From NCBI RefSeq assembly GCF_902168435.1, contig NZ_LR656170.1, positions 164,928-228,927 of the forward strand: 64,000 nt of DNA. The letters are read 5' to 3'. Positions 34,372-43,880 of this stretch are shown here, piece by piece. The position numbers were made by a program, and so were the translations under genes. Numbering within the stretch: position 1 is the first letter of the stretch; every line of letters begins with the position of its first letter. Origin of the DNA: Bacillus marasmi. Lineage in GTDB: Bacteria; Bacillota; Bacilli; Bacillales; Cytobacillaceae. A model generated the notes under the pieces. The model saw only the letters and a program-made list of their open reading frames with translations. It was not told the DNA's origin and made no database searches.

Positions 34372-35472
34372 TTATACTGTCTGTTTATACACCTTATAGA
34401 CACTTTCAGCAAAAGCCTCCACAGAAAAATGACTGGCGGTATAGTGATAAAACCTTGCTCCCATTTCTCCCAGCTCACCAGTTTTTTTCAACTCTATTGT
34501 CTTCTTAATTGCAGCCGAAATCGTCTCAACCTGATCGTCCCTTAAAATCAACCCGTATGTATGATTTGGAATCATTTTCTGCACTCCACCAACATCCGTT
34601 GTAATGACCGTTTTCCGCTCTCTTGAAGCTTCAAGTAAAACCAATGGAAAGCTCTCCGTTTTCGAAGTCAATATACCAACATCTGCCAATTTAAAATAAT
34701 CAGCGATATTTTCCTGATATCCCAAAAAGATAACATGTTGTTCAAGCCCCTGTTGATTAACGTATTCCTTGATTGATGGTTCAGTCGGCCCATTTCCAAT
34801 TAGTAATAATCTCACATTTTGTTCACTATTTAACACAGATTTAACTGCGGAAATTGCCAACTCGTGTCTTTTCACCGGGTCAAAACGTGCTACCATTAAT
34901 AAGACGAAATCATCTTGAGAAAGTTTCAAATCTTTTCGCGAAATTATTGATTTAGTTTTTTGGTTAAAATCAATACCATTTAATATAGTAGAAATTTTAT
35001 TTCTACTCACACCAAATTCAACCAACATCTCAGTAAATCTGTCTGAAATGGCAAAGTAATGATCTGGCTTTTTCAAAACCATCAAATTAAGTTTAGTGAA
35101 AATGTTGCCGATGATACCTCTTCCTAAAAAGTCGTTGCGCGGGTCACTGTGAATCGTCGTCATCCACGTAATATCCGTAAATTTGCTAATTAAATATCCA
35201 TATAAATTTGCCCTCGCACCATGTGTGTGTAAAATATCAATTTGCTCTTTCTTAATGAAGTTAATAATTTTTGACAAGACGCTAAAATCATAGCGTGAAG
35301 ATTGTTCAAAAGTTAACGTTCTAATTCCGAGTCCAATAGCCTTTTGTTCAAATACTCCTTTTTCCAAAAGACCCAGATAAAACTCTTCGCGATTAAATTG
35401 ATTTAACAAGGATAAAATATGGACCATTCCACCGCCGGTTTCATTTCCGGCATTCAAGTGTAAGACCTTCAT
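34372..35472 (-). CDS. Glycosyltransferase family 4
   Basis: 366 residues, GT-B fold. The N-terminal glycine loop NAGNETGGGMVHILSLLNQF and the C-terminal acidic nucleotide-sugar site in GILTSKTESFPLVLLEAS are GT4 signatures; TTDVGGVQKMI follows. No membrane segment. It is 34 bases downstream of tagA, and AGGAG precedes the ATG. It probably adds a sugar to the lipid-linked TagA product. The donor is unknown. Confidence 0.87.
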   Translation of the reverse strand: MKVLHLNAGNETGGGMVHILSLLNQFNREEFYLGLLEKGVFEQKAIGLGIRTLTFEQSSRYDFSVLSKIINFIKKEQIDILHTHGARANLYGYLISKFTDITWMTTIHSDPRNDFLGRGIIGNIFTKLNLMVLKKPDHYFAISDRFTEMLVEFGVSRNKISTILNGIDFNQKTKSIISRKDLKLSQDDFVLLMVARFDPVKRHELAISAVKSVLNSEQNVRLLLIGNGPTEPSIKEYVNQQGLEQHVIFLGYQENIADYFKLADVGILTSKTESFPLVLLEASRERKTVITTDVGGVQKMIPNHTYGLILRDDQVETISAAIKKTIELKKTGELGEMGARFYHYTASHFSVEAFAESVYKVYKQTV

Positions 35473-35506
35473 ATATATTACGCTCCTGAAAGAGTTATGA
35501 ATTTAT

Positions 35507-36241
35507 TTAATGTTTATTTTTCTCAAACAAGACTTTAATTATGAAATCAGGCAATGCCAGCATTCTTCTCCATCTGCTTGGCTGCTTTAACAAACGATAA
35601 AACCATTCTAAATGTAATTTTTGCCAAATTTCAGGTGACCTCTTTACGTGACCTGAGAGGACATCGAAACTACCACCGACACCCATAAATAATCCTTTAT
35701 TAAATGAGGCGAAGTGTTTTGCAATCCACATTTCCTGTCGAGGGAAACCTAGCGCAACAAAGATTAAATCAGGTTGCTTTTTTGCAATTTCATCTGCAAC
35801 TTTTGAGGACTCCCAGTTGAAATATCCATCATTCCAACCGACCAATTTAAGCTTAGGGTGACGTTCCTTTACATTCTCTACTGCCTTCTCGATTACATCT
35901 TTCTTTGCACCTAGTAAATAGACACTCCATTCATTTTTATTAGCCGTTTCTAACAAATCCTGCATCAAGTCAAAGCCAGGAATTCTTTCAGGTAGTGGAG
36001 TACCTAACATTTTCGATCCAATAATTACTCCAATACCATCCGCAATGGTATAATCTGATTTATTTACTATCGATAAGTATTCAGGATCGCTATTTGCATA
36101 CATCACAATTTCGGGATTTGCTGTAACTACAAAGGTTTTATCTCCCTTCGTAATCCTTTCGGTTAATTCATTTAACAATAATTCTCGTGTAGTATTTTGA
36201 AAATCTACATTAAGTATCTTAACTTTATTTCCTGTCATCAT
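35507..36241 (-). CDS. tagA: TagA/TarA, UDP-ManNAc transferase (GT26)
   Basis: 244 residues. Motifs of the WecG/TagA/CpsF family are clear: VVTANPEIVMYA, ADGIGVIIGSKMLG, ERIPGFDLM, FVALGFPRQEMWIA, GVGGSFDVLSGHVKRSPE. The conserved Asp in ADGIG is essential in the family. It transfers ManNAc to GlcNAc-PP-undecaprenol, completing the teichoic acid linkage disaccharide. The substrate UDP-ManNAc would come from MnaA at 61.6 kb. Two ATG codons stand in tandem. No tagB, tagD, tagF or tagGH is in the window. Confidence 0.94.
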   Translation of the reverse strand: MMTGNKVKILNVDFQNTTRELLLNELTERITKGDKTFVVTANPEIVMYANSDPEYLSIVNKSDYTIADGIGVIIGSKMLGTPLPERIPGFDLMQDLLETANKNEWSVYLLGAKKDVIEKAVENVKERHPKLKLVGWNDGYFNWESSKVADEIAKKQPDLIFVALGFPRQEMWIAKHFASFNKGLFMGVGGSFDVLSGHVKRSPEIWQKLHLEWFYRLLKQPSRWRRMLALPDFIIKVLFEKNKH

Positions 36242-36447
36242 GTTAACCCTCTCTATGTTTAAAAACTATTTATCATCACTCTAGTGAATTTATAGATACA
36301 TTTTATGAAAGTATTTATATATAATAGTGGTTGTAATATTTGTCGAATCTTGGTGCATCATCAACTCAAAACTTAATTATATGCTATTTTTCCACATTTG
36401 ACAAAAGGATATAAGATTAGAATACACTCATGACGAATCAGGTTGTA

Positions 36448-36476
36448 TTGACGAGTAAGACTACGTAAAATATACT
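36448..36476 (+). promoter_or_regulatory. Promoter of the polysaccharide operon
   Basis: TTGACG, 17 bases, TATACT; 35 bases upstream of the first glycosyltransferase start. It is the best sigma-A match in this part of the window. Confidence 0.65.
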
Positions 36477-36511
36477 TTAAAGCGTTAATTTATAAAGGGA
36501 CTGATTTCACA

Positions 36512-37597
36512 TTGGAAAAAATTATGTTTGTATTAAATTATACTGGTGATGGTGGGACCGAGAAATATGTTCTAAATTTAATCTCTGCCCTTGGGAAGGA
36601 TAAATGTGTATTTGTATACTCCGAAAAGGGGCCATTTTTCGACAAATTCAAAACTCTTGGTATGCCCATTTACCAAGTTTCAATGAAAAGTCCTTTTGAC
36701 TATTCCGCAGCAAAACAAATAAAAAAAATCTGTTTAGCAGAGGGAGTAACATATATTCACGCTCAATTTTTAAGAGAAAATTATATTGCCTTACTTTCTT
36801 CCGTACTAGGTTCAAAGGCTAGAGTGATTTGGACATACCATGTAAATGTCCCTATGCCTTCTTATATAAAATTTTCCAATTCGCTAATGTGTAGACTTAA
36901 TCATAAAGTCATCGCAGTGGCTGAATTTATGAAAATTGAACTATTACAAAAAGGCGTACCTGAAGAGAAGATTAAAGTGATTTACAATGGAATTAGGGAC
37001 CCCTATAGAGGTCATACTCGTCCGAAGGTTACAAATGAGAAGATCATATCAGTGGTCGGACGTCTAAGTCCTGAAAAGGGGCATCAATATCTCTTTAATT
37101 GCTTAGCAAAAGTAAAAAAAGAACGTCCGGATTTATTATGGAAGTTAAATATTGTTGGTGACGGAGGCTTGAAACAAGAGCTTAATGCTTTAGCGATAAA
37201 TTTAGGGATAGATGATAATGTTGTTTTCAAGGGGTTTGTGAATGATATGCAATCGGAGTACGAAAATAGTGATATCATCGTAATGCCATCCCAGAACGAA
37301 GCATTTCCTTTTGTCGCCATTGAAGCTTTGGCGAACCAAAAACCCGTAATCTCAACGAATGTGGGTGGTTTACCAGAAATAATTAGGCACAATGAGACTG
37401 GATTATTAACCACCTACGGCGATGTCCATTCACTTTCTGAAAGTATTATTAAATTATTAGAAGATGAGACTTTAGCCAATAATTTAGCAGAAAATGGTAG
37501 AGAATACTTTCTACAAACTCTTACGTTTGACGAGATGCTAAATAAGACACTCTCGGTTTACAATTTATCAAGAGAAACAATTAAAATAAATAATTAG
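36512..37597 (+). CDS. Glycosyltransferase family 4
   Basis: 361 residues from a TTG start; AAAGGGA lies 11 bases upstream, and the next ATG is too far. GT4 features: LNYTGDGGTEKYVLNLISALG near the start, VVGRLSPEKGHQYLF, and MPSQNEAFPFVAIEALA with STNVGGLPEII in the second half. Soluble. It is first in a plus-strand run of nine genes (36.5-46.3 kb) that builds and flips an oligosaccharide. Donor and acceptor are not predictable. Confidence 0.87.
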   Translation: MEKIMFVLNYTGDGGTEKYVLNLISALGKDKCVFVYSEKGPFFDKFKTLGMPIYQVSMKSPFDYSAAKQIKKICLAEGVTYIHAQFLRENYIALLSSVLGSKARVIWTYHVNVPMPSYIKFSNSLMCRLNHKVIAVAEFMKIELLQKGVPEEKIKVIYNGIRDPYRGHTRPKVTNEKIISVVGRLSPEKGHQYLFNCLAKVKKERPDLLWKLNIVGDGGLKQELNALAINLGIDDNVVFKGFVNDMQSEYENSDIIVMPSQNEAFPFVAIEALANQKPVISTNVGGLPEIIRHNETGLLTTYGDVHSLSESIIKLLEDETLANNLAENGREYFLQTLTFDEMLNKTLSVYNLSRETIKINN

Positions 37598-37609
37598 AGG
37601 TTAAATAGA

Positions 37610-39067
37610 ATGAATTTATCATTAAACAGATTTCACATAATGTTAGCTGGGATTCTATTATTAATTATTGGCTTATTTATTCCAAACTCAATCGTTGGTA
37701 TATTAATTTGCGTCACTTTAGCAGCTGCGGCTTTTTATGATGAAAGAATCGGCATTTATTTCTTAATTATCACAATTCCTATCCGACCTTTTATCATTTT
37801 GTATAATACCGGATATAAGTTTATTGGCGATATCTTGATTCTTTTTCTGCTATTGAAAATTGCCTATAATAACCGGAAAAAGATAACATCCTTGTTCCGT
37901 CTTAGTTTTCTAGAAATATCATTTTTGCTTTTTATTGCAGTAGGTGTTGTATCTGCATTCCTAACAGGAGTATCTCTTCCTGCAATTATTATGCAAGTCC
38001 GAGCGTTTCTGCTGTTCTTCTTACTATTCTATATAGTAAAAAGAATGACTATTTCTCAGAAAGATACTTATGATTTTGCTTTAGTAACTTTTGTTACTGC
38101 AACCATTTTATCCATTCAGGGGATTATCGAGAAAGTATCAGTGCGGACATTGCTATTACCAGAGATTTGGGAAAACATGGAACTTGCCGTTACCAATAAA
38201 ACAAGGGTATACGGTTTAATTGGTGGTCCAAATGAACTAGCTCTTTATTTAGCCATTTCATTTATTATTAGTTTTTATTTGTTAATGAACGCCACTGGAC
38301 GATTCAGAATTCTAATCTATACTGGTATGACATTAATTCTTGCTGTCTTCTTTTTAACGTATTCACGAGGAGCTGTGTTAGGGGTTGCAGCCTTCCTTAT
38401 AATGTATCTGCTTATTAATCGTAAGCTTGCAAATTTCAAATCATTAATGGTGATCTTAATCTCGTCTGCTGTCCTATTTCTCGGAGTTGTGACTACTACA
38501 AACTACGTAGAAAAATATTTAGAGCAGCAATCCATTGAGGATGCGAAAAATCCAGACAAAAATAAAGAAAAAACGCCAGAAAAGGGACTAAACCGATTCA
38601 CTGGTGCATTTTCCGACGAAAATATGGCACTTAGTAATGAGGATGGAAGAGTTTATTATGTAAAAAAGGCGATTGAAGTATTTAAGGATCGACCAATTAA
38701 TGGTTATGGTTTCGGTACTTTTGGTGGAGCAGCAACACAAACCTACTCTTCTCCAATTTATAAGCAGTATAAAATTGCCTGGAATTTCTATTCCGACAAT
38801 CAATATATTCAAATTCTTGCTGAGACCGGATTAGCTGGTACAATCTTTATTTTATTATCAGTTCTAGGTATGGGAAAGATGACATGGTCATTACGAAAAG
38901 GCTATATCTTCTCCGCCTTACTAATCTTTTTCTTCGTTACAGCAATTGTAAGTGGTGTCGTGTATAATATTTTGGAAAATGACGTATTCACGATGTACTA
39001 TTTTATTCTCCTTGGTTTTGCTCATCACTTTTTAGCTGGCAAAAAGGGCAAGGATTCAACTCTTTAA
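37610..39067 (+). CDS. O-antigen polymerase/ligase-like membrane protein (Wzy-type)
   Basis: 485 residues with about eleven membrane helices and a large extracellular loop (about 300-390) containing an EDGRVYYVKKAIEVFKDRPINGYGFGTFGG segment split across it. The Wzy_C region IGGPNELALYLAISF and LTYSRGAVLGVAAF matches O-antigen ligase/polymerase proteins. AGAGG precedes the ATG. It would join repeat units or attach glycan on the outer side of the membrane. It starts 12 bases after the GT4 gene. Confidence 0.8.
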   Translation: MNLSLNRFHIMLAGILLLIIGLFIPNSIVGILICVTLAAAAFYDERIGIYFLIITIPIRPFIILYNTGYKFIGDILILFLLLKIAYNNRKKITSLFRLSFLEISFLLFIAVGVVSAFLTGVSLPAIIMQVRAFLLFFLLFYIVKRMTISQKDTYDFALVTFVTATILSIQGIIEKVSVRTLLLPEIWENMELAVTNKTRVYGLIGGPNELALYLAISFIISFYLLMNATGRFRILIYTGMTLILAVFFLTYSRGAVLGVAAFLIMYLLINRKLANFKSLMVILISSAVLFLGVVTTTNYVEKYLEQQSIEDAKNPDKNKEKTPEKGLNRFTGAFSDENMALSNEDGRVYYVKKAIEVFKDRPINGYGFGTFGGAATQTYSSPIYKQYKIAWNFYSDNQYIQILAETGLAGTIFILLSVLGMGKMTWSLRKGYIFSALLIFFFVTAIVSGVVYNILENDVFTMYYFILLGFAHHFLAGKKGKDSTL

Positions 39068-39205
39068 TTGGCAAAATTTCATAGTAAGGCACCTCCTATT
39101 TTTCTTCAAAACAAAGAGTTAAATATGAGGTGTCTTTTTGCTATACTAAGTAAGTTGGCTTACTTTAACACCTCTGCAAATTCCAAAAATAAGGATGGAT
39201 TAATA

Positions 39206-40315
39206 ATGAAAAAGGTATTAATTTCAATCGACAGTTTAGGTGGTGGCGGAGCAGAGAAAGTGCTCATCAACCTCTTAAAACACCTAAATAAAGATAAATA
39301 TGAGGTCACATTGCTATTGCTTTTTAATGAGGGAATCTATCTTAAAGAAGTACCAAAACACGTAAAAATAAAAACAATATTCAACCCGAAAGGCAATATT
39401 CATCGTAGAATTCTCTATAAACTATTTAAGTTTTTTTCTGCTGAAAGATTATATAAGACATTTATTCAAGAAAATTACGATGTTGAGATTGCCTTTTTAG
39501 AAGGAAGCACAACGAAATTGATCTCGGGGTCGCCGAATTCAAAATCAAAAAAGATTGCTTGGGTTCATACTGATTTTGCAAATTACCATTGGTCAAAACA
39601 TTATTACAAAAATAATGAGGAAGAAAAAAAACAATATAAAAAGTTCAATGATATTATCTTTGTTTCAAATGATTCATTGAAGGGATTTGAAAAAACACTA
39701 CTCATACACGATAAGTTAAGTGTTATTTATAATCCTATCGACGCAGACGAAATCTCAAACAAATCGAAACAGGACAGCATTAAAAATGATATGCTTACTG
39801 TCATCTCCGTTGGAAGATTAATTGAACAAAAAGGTTATGACCGATTAATAAAGGTCCATAGTCAGTTAATCAAGGAAGGTATTGAGCACAAACTTGTATT
39901 AATTGGTGAAGGTGAAGAAAAGACTAAACTAAACCAACTATGTGATGATTTACATGTTAGTAAGAGCGTTGTGTTCGCTGGTTTCCAGACTAATCCTTAT
40001 AAATACGTTAATGCAGCAGATGTATATGTTAGCTCCTCTAGAGTGGAAGGGCTTCCGTTAGTGGTAGCAGAAGCATTGATATTAGGTAAACCTATTTTAT
40101 GCACAAGATGCAGCGGACCGGTAGAGCTTCTTGACAACGGGAAATATGGGATGATTGTAGATAATTCTGAACAGGGAATTTACGATGGGCTTAAAGAATT
40201 GCTGTTAAGCGAAGATACAAGAAAACAGTATGCTAAACTCGCCTTGCAGCGTAAAAGCTTTTTTGATATTAATAAAATCATCTGCCAAATTGAGCAGTTA
40301 ATTGATGATAAATAG
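39206..40315 (+). CDS. Glycosyltransferase family 4
   Basis: 369 residues from ATG 39206 with AAGGA upstream; a longer frame from 39068 has no ribosome site and begins right after the previous stop. GT4 features: IDSLGGGGAEKVLINLLKHL, ISVGRLIEQKGYDRLI, and VSSSRVEGLPLVVAEALI with GPVELLDNG. In the 138-base gap before it, GGCACCTC and GAGGTGTC could form a weak hairpin with a T run (39088-39143), perhaps an attenuator. The product is an unknown sugar linkage in the same polymer. Confidence 0.87.
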   Translation: MKKVLISIDSLGGGGAEKVLINLLKHLNKDKYEVTLLLLFNEGIYLKEVPKHVKIKTIFNPKGNIHRRILYKLFKFFSAERLYKTFIQENYDVEIAFLEGSTTKLISGSPNSKSKKIAWVHTDFANYHWSKHYYKNNEEEKKQYKKFNDIIFVSNDSLKGFEKTLLIHDKLSVIYNPIDADEISNKSKQDSIKNDMLTVISVGRLIEQKGYDRLIKVHSQLIKEGIEHKLVLIGEGEEKTKLNQLCDDLHVSKSVVFAGFQTNPYKYVNAADVYVSSSRVEGLPLVVAEALILGKPILCTRCSGPVELLDNGKYGMIVDNSEQGIYDGLKELLLSEDTRKQYAKLALQRKSFFDINKIICQIEQLIDDK

Positions 40316-40334
40316 AACGAAACGGGGAATGGAT

Positions 40335-41348
40335 ATGTCTTCACCATCGATCAGTATTATTGTACCCGTGTATAAAGCTGAGTCCTTTTTACACCAATGT
40401 ATACAGTCCATATTGAATCAAACCTTTAAGGATTTTGAGCTTATTCTTGTAAATGATGGATCGCCCGATAACAGTGGAAAAGTTTGTGATGATTTTGCCT
40501 TAAAGGATGAAAGAATAAAGGTCATCCACAAAAATAATGAAGGCGTGAGTAAAGCAAGAAACACAGGTATTGATGCCAGTATTGGTAAATACTTAATGTT
40601 TTGTGACGCCGACGACTTTGTTGAACCAACCTGGTGTGAGGAAATGATCAACAAGGTTAAAGACCATTCAGTGGTAATATGCGGACACTACTTAAATAAT
40701 CAAAAAGCTAACCAAAATACCATCTCACCAGTTTTATTAGGAAATGATGGTGACTATTTTTCTTTTAAAAAGAAAGATATTTTCCCTTATTATCAGAAGC
40801 ATTTTATTAATTCACCGTGGAATAAAATTTTTAATGCGAAAATGATTAAACAAAATCAAATTCGATTCAATGAAAGTCTAAGCATTGGTGAAGACCTACT
40901 GTTTAATCTTGACTATCTCAAATTAGTAGACGAGGACATAATTGTCGTTAATAAGCCTTTGTATCATTATGTTTTAAGAGACACTGACAGTCTAACAATT
41001 AAATACCATGCGAACCAATTTGACATTTACAAACAGTTATTTACTGAAGTGTATAACTGTTTTAAATTATTTGGGGTCAACCTTAACGAGATTAAACCAG
41101 TATATTTCAACTTATATTTACATGCGCTAAACCACGTGTTTGAGCACAAATTTTTCAAGGAATCTAAACTATCATTTTTCAAAAAATGGAAGTATAACTC
41201 CATGGTATTAAAAAGTAAGGAATTTACTGAGTGTCTTCAAAATGCACAAATTACAGACATGAATAATTTATATGTTTCCTTATTAAAGTCTCAAAACTAT
41301 CTACTAGTTTACTTATACAATTACCTACGTCATGTAAGGAATCATTAA
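40335..41348 (+). CDS. Glycosyltransferase family 2
   Basis: 337 residues; the start MSSPSISI is chosen for its GGGG seven bases upstream. GT-A fold motifs: IIVPVYKAESFLHQCIQSIL, LILVNDGSPDNSG, EGVSKARNTGI, and CDADDFVEP (metal-binding Asp pair). A C-terminal domain of about 120 residues has no membrane helix. It overlaps no gene except the last codons of the one before, if the longer form is used. Likely adds one sugar of the repeat unit. Confidence 0.87.
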   Translation: MSSPSISIIVPVYKAESFLHQCIQSILNQTFKDFELILVNDGSPDNSGKVCDDFALKDERIKVIHKNNEGVSKARNTGIDASIGKYLMFCDADDFVEPTWCEEMINKVKDHSVVICGHYLNNQKANQNTISPVLLGNDGDYFSFKKKDIFPYYQKHFINSPWNKIFNAKMIKQNQIRFNESLSIGEDLLFNLDYLKLVDEDIIVVNKPLYHYVLRDTDSLTIKYHANQFDIYKQLFTEVYNCFKLFGVNLNEIKPVYFNLYLHALNHVFEHKFFKESKLSFFKKWKYNSMVLKSKEFTECLQNAQITDMNNLYVSLLKSQNYLLVYLYNYLRHVRNH

Positions 41349-41357
41349 GGAGTATTT

Positions 41358-42869
41358 ATGAAAGCCAAACGTAGCATATTAAACATCATATTCGGACTCA
41401 CCAGTCAGCTCATAATTATTTCCCTTGGTGTTGTAATTCCTAGACTTTTCCTCGTAAACTTCGGTTCAGAGGTTAATGGTTTTTTATCTTCAATCACGCA
41501 AATAATGGTGTATATGACGCTTTTTGAAGCGGGAGTTGGTGCCGCATCCTTACAAGCCTTATATAAACCTATTTCTGGCGGGGATAAACAAGGAATTAAT
41601 TCTATATTAGCAGCAACTTCAAAGTATTATCGTAAAACGGGAATTTATTATTTTATTACCGTTATTATTATTTCAATCGGTTATCCTCTGGTTGTTAAAA
41701 CTAGTTTGCCGACTTCAACGATCGTTCCTGTAATATTATTAACCGGTCTTGGTGGTGCGCTAAATTATTATTTTGTTGGTAAATACAGGATTTTTCTCGT
41801 AGCTGAAGGAAAAAATTACATTGAGACATCAATCGTTACGGTCATAAATATCTTGATTAATGTTGCGAAAATTGTATTGCTGTTAAACGGTTTCAGCATC
41901 ATCGCTGTTCAAGCAGCTTATCTTATTTTATCCATCATCCAAGTAGTCGTCTTTCTTATTTATATTAGAAAAAATTATCAATGGCTCGACTTAAGTATCA
42001 AGCCAGATTTTGAAGCCATTAGCCAAAAAAACTCGGCATTGGTTCATCAATTTTCTACCTTGATATTTAGTAATACGACCGTGCTGATTCTAACACTCTT
42101 TACAAACTTAAAGGTTGTTAGTGTGTACGTTATGTATAATTTATTATTCAGTATTATCGACAATGTCATAATCACGATTAATAGTAGCTTAACCGCAGCG
42201 CTTGGCCAGACTTACCATGAAAGTCGAGAAAGATTTTTAAAATTTTATGATGTATATGAAACCTATTTTATGGCAATTATCTACGCGTTGTTCACCATTG
42301 CCTATATATTAATTTTGCCATTTATGAAACTATACACGGCGGGAATAACGGATATCAATTATATCGATACTATACTCCCAGTGCTATTTATTATCATAAA
42401 ATTATTAGGTAATGCTAGGATTTCATCTAATAATGCAATAAACATTGCTGGACACTTTAAGAAAACGCAAAATCGTTCTTTGTTAGAATCCGGCATCAAT
42501 ATTGTATTTACTTTAATATTTGTGCAAATTTGGGGAATCTACGGAGCATTAATGGGAACAATCACGGCACTATTGTATCGCTCCATTGACATGATTGTAT
42601 ACTCAAGCAAAAACATCTTAGAGAGAAGTCCATTAATTACTTCGAAAAGATGGTTTATAAACGTGTGTTTATTTTTATTGATTATTTTCATTGCCGGAAA
42701 ATTTGATATCAACCCAACATCATATATAGGAATAGTAGGTTGGGCAAGTCTACTAGTTGCCACAATATTACCAACTTATTTAATAGTATCATCAATTTTT
42801 GAAAAGGAAGTTTTCCTTTATTCAAAAGCGTTTTTTAATAGTTATTTTAATAAATCAAAACAAAATTAA
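41358..42869 (+). CDS. Polysaccharide flippase (Wzx/MOP superfamily)
   Basis: 503 residues with about twelve to fourteen membrane helices. It begins LNIIFGLTSQLIIISLGVVIPRLFLVNFGSEV in the manner of Wzx proteins, followed by an amphipathic TQIMVYMTLFEAGVG helix. TAAGGAG precedes the ATG. It would move the undecaprenyl-PP-linked repeat unit across the membrane for the Wzy-type protein at 37.6 kb. No Wzz or tyrosine-kinase chain-length pair is encoded nearby. Confidence 0.87.
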   Translation: MKAKRSILNIIFGLTSQLIIISLGVVIPRLFLVNFGSEVNGFLSSITQIMVYMTLFEAGVGAASLQALYKPISGGDKQGINSILAATSKYYRKTGIYYFITVIIISIGYPLVVKTSLPTSTIVPVILLTGLGGALNYYFVGKYRIFLVAEGKNYIETSIVTVINILINVAKIVLLLNGFSIIAVQAAYLILSIIQVVVFLIYIRKNYQWLDLSIKPDFEAISQKNSALVHQFSTLIFSNTTVLILTLFTNLKVVSVYVMYNLLFSIIDNVIITINSSLTAALGQTYHESRERFLKFYDVYETYFMAIIYALFTIAYILILPFMKLYTAGITDINYIDTILPVLFIIIKLLGNARISSNNAINIAGHFKKTQNRSLLESGINIVFTLIFVQIWGIYGALMGTITALLYRSIDMIVYSSKNILERSPLITSKRWFINVCLFLLIIFIAGKFDINPTSYIGIVGWASLLVATILPTYLIVSSIFEKEVFLYSKAFFNSYFNKSKQN

Positions 42870-42932
42870 GAGAAGCTCCTATATTGTTTGAAGTATAAAG
42901 TTTTTCTCTAAGGAATAGTTGAGAGGTGCATC

Positions 42933-43880
42933 ATGGAAATAGCAATATTAATTCCTTGTTATAACGAAGAACAAACGATTGGAAAAGTAATTGATGATTT
43001 TAGAAAAGAACTCCCTCATTCAAAAATATATATTTATGATAATAATTCCTCTGACAAAACCTATGAGGTTGCAAAGCTTCATGGAGCGATTGTCAAAAAG
43101 GAAATCATGCAAGGAAAAGGGAACGTTGTTCGCTCTATGTTTAGAGATATTGACGCAGATATTTATGTGATGGTCGATGGTGATGATACGTACCCAGCAG
43201 AGTTTGTTCATGATTTAATGAAGCCGGTTATCACTCAAGAAGCCAATATGGTGATTGGGGATCGGCTTTCTAATGGAACATACTTTAACGAAAATAAACG
43301 ATTGTTCCACAATACTGGAAATAACTTAGTCAAGGGTTTAATTAATCTTCTGTATAAAAGTCAGATAAAAGATATTATGACTGGCTATCGTGCGTTTGAT
43401 CGATTGTTTGTTAAATCAATGCCTGTGATGAGTCCAGGCTTTGAAATCGAAACAGAAATGAGTCTCCATGCGCTTGATAAAAGATTCAAAATAAAAGAAG
43501 TGCCAATTGATTACCGTGACCGACCTGAAGGAAGCGAATCAAAGCTTAATACTTTTTCTGACGGTTTTAGAGTACTAAATATGATCTTCACATTATTTAA
43601 GGAATTTAAGCCGTTCCAGTTCTTTAGTATTTGGGCCGTGGTGTTTTTTATGCTAGGACTTGCAGTCGGAATTCCAGTCATATATGAATTCTTTAAAACA
43701 GACTATATTACAAAGGTCCCATCGGCCATACTTGCAGTAGGATTAATCATTCTTGCTGTACTATCTTTTGCTTGTGGATTAATTTTGGATACCATTTCAT
43801 CGCAAAATAAAAAACAATATGAACTAGAACTTAATCGTTTATCATCTAATCTCGGAGGGGAAAAATGGAAGGGAAAATAG
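42933..43880 (+). CDS. Polyprenyl-phosphate sugar synthase-like GT2 (system I)
   Basis: 315 residues. GT2 catalytic part: ILIPCYNEEQTIGKVI, IYIYDNNSSDKTYEVA, MVDGDDTYPAEF (metal-binding), and MTGYRAFDRLFVKSM. Two C-terminal membrane helices (about 225-280) as in GtrB/DPM1-type enzymes that make undecaprenyl-phosphate sugars. GAGAGGTG precedes the ATG. Together with the next three genes it forms a likely three-component glycosylation module: sugar-lipid synthase, GT-C transferase, small flippase. Confidence 0.82.
   Translation: MEIAILIPCYNEEQTIGKVIDDFRKELPHSKIYIYDNNSSDKTYEVAKLHGAIVKKEIMQGKGNVVRSMFRDIDADIYVMVDGDDTYPAEFVHDLMKPVITQEANMVIGDRLSNGTYFNENKRLFHNTGNNLVKGLINLLYKSQIKDIMTGYRAFDRLFVKSMPVMSPGFEIETEMSLHALDKRFKIKEVPIDYRDRPEGSESKLNTFSDGFRVLNMIFTLFKEFKPFQFFSIWAVVFFMLGLAVGIPVIYEFFKTDYITKVPSAILAVGLIILAVLSFACGLILDTISSQNKKQYELELNRLSSNLGGEKWKGK

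Noticed and set aside
39068-39205. N-terminal extension of the GT4 protein at 39.2 kb
   Set aside because: It begins immediately after the previous stop, has no ribosome site, and its sequence does not resemble a glycosyltransferase start.
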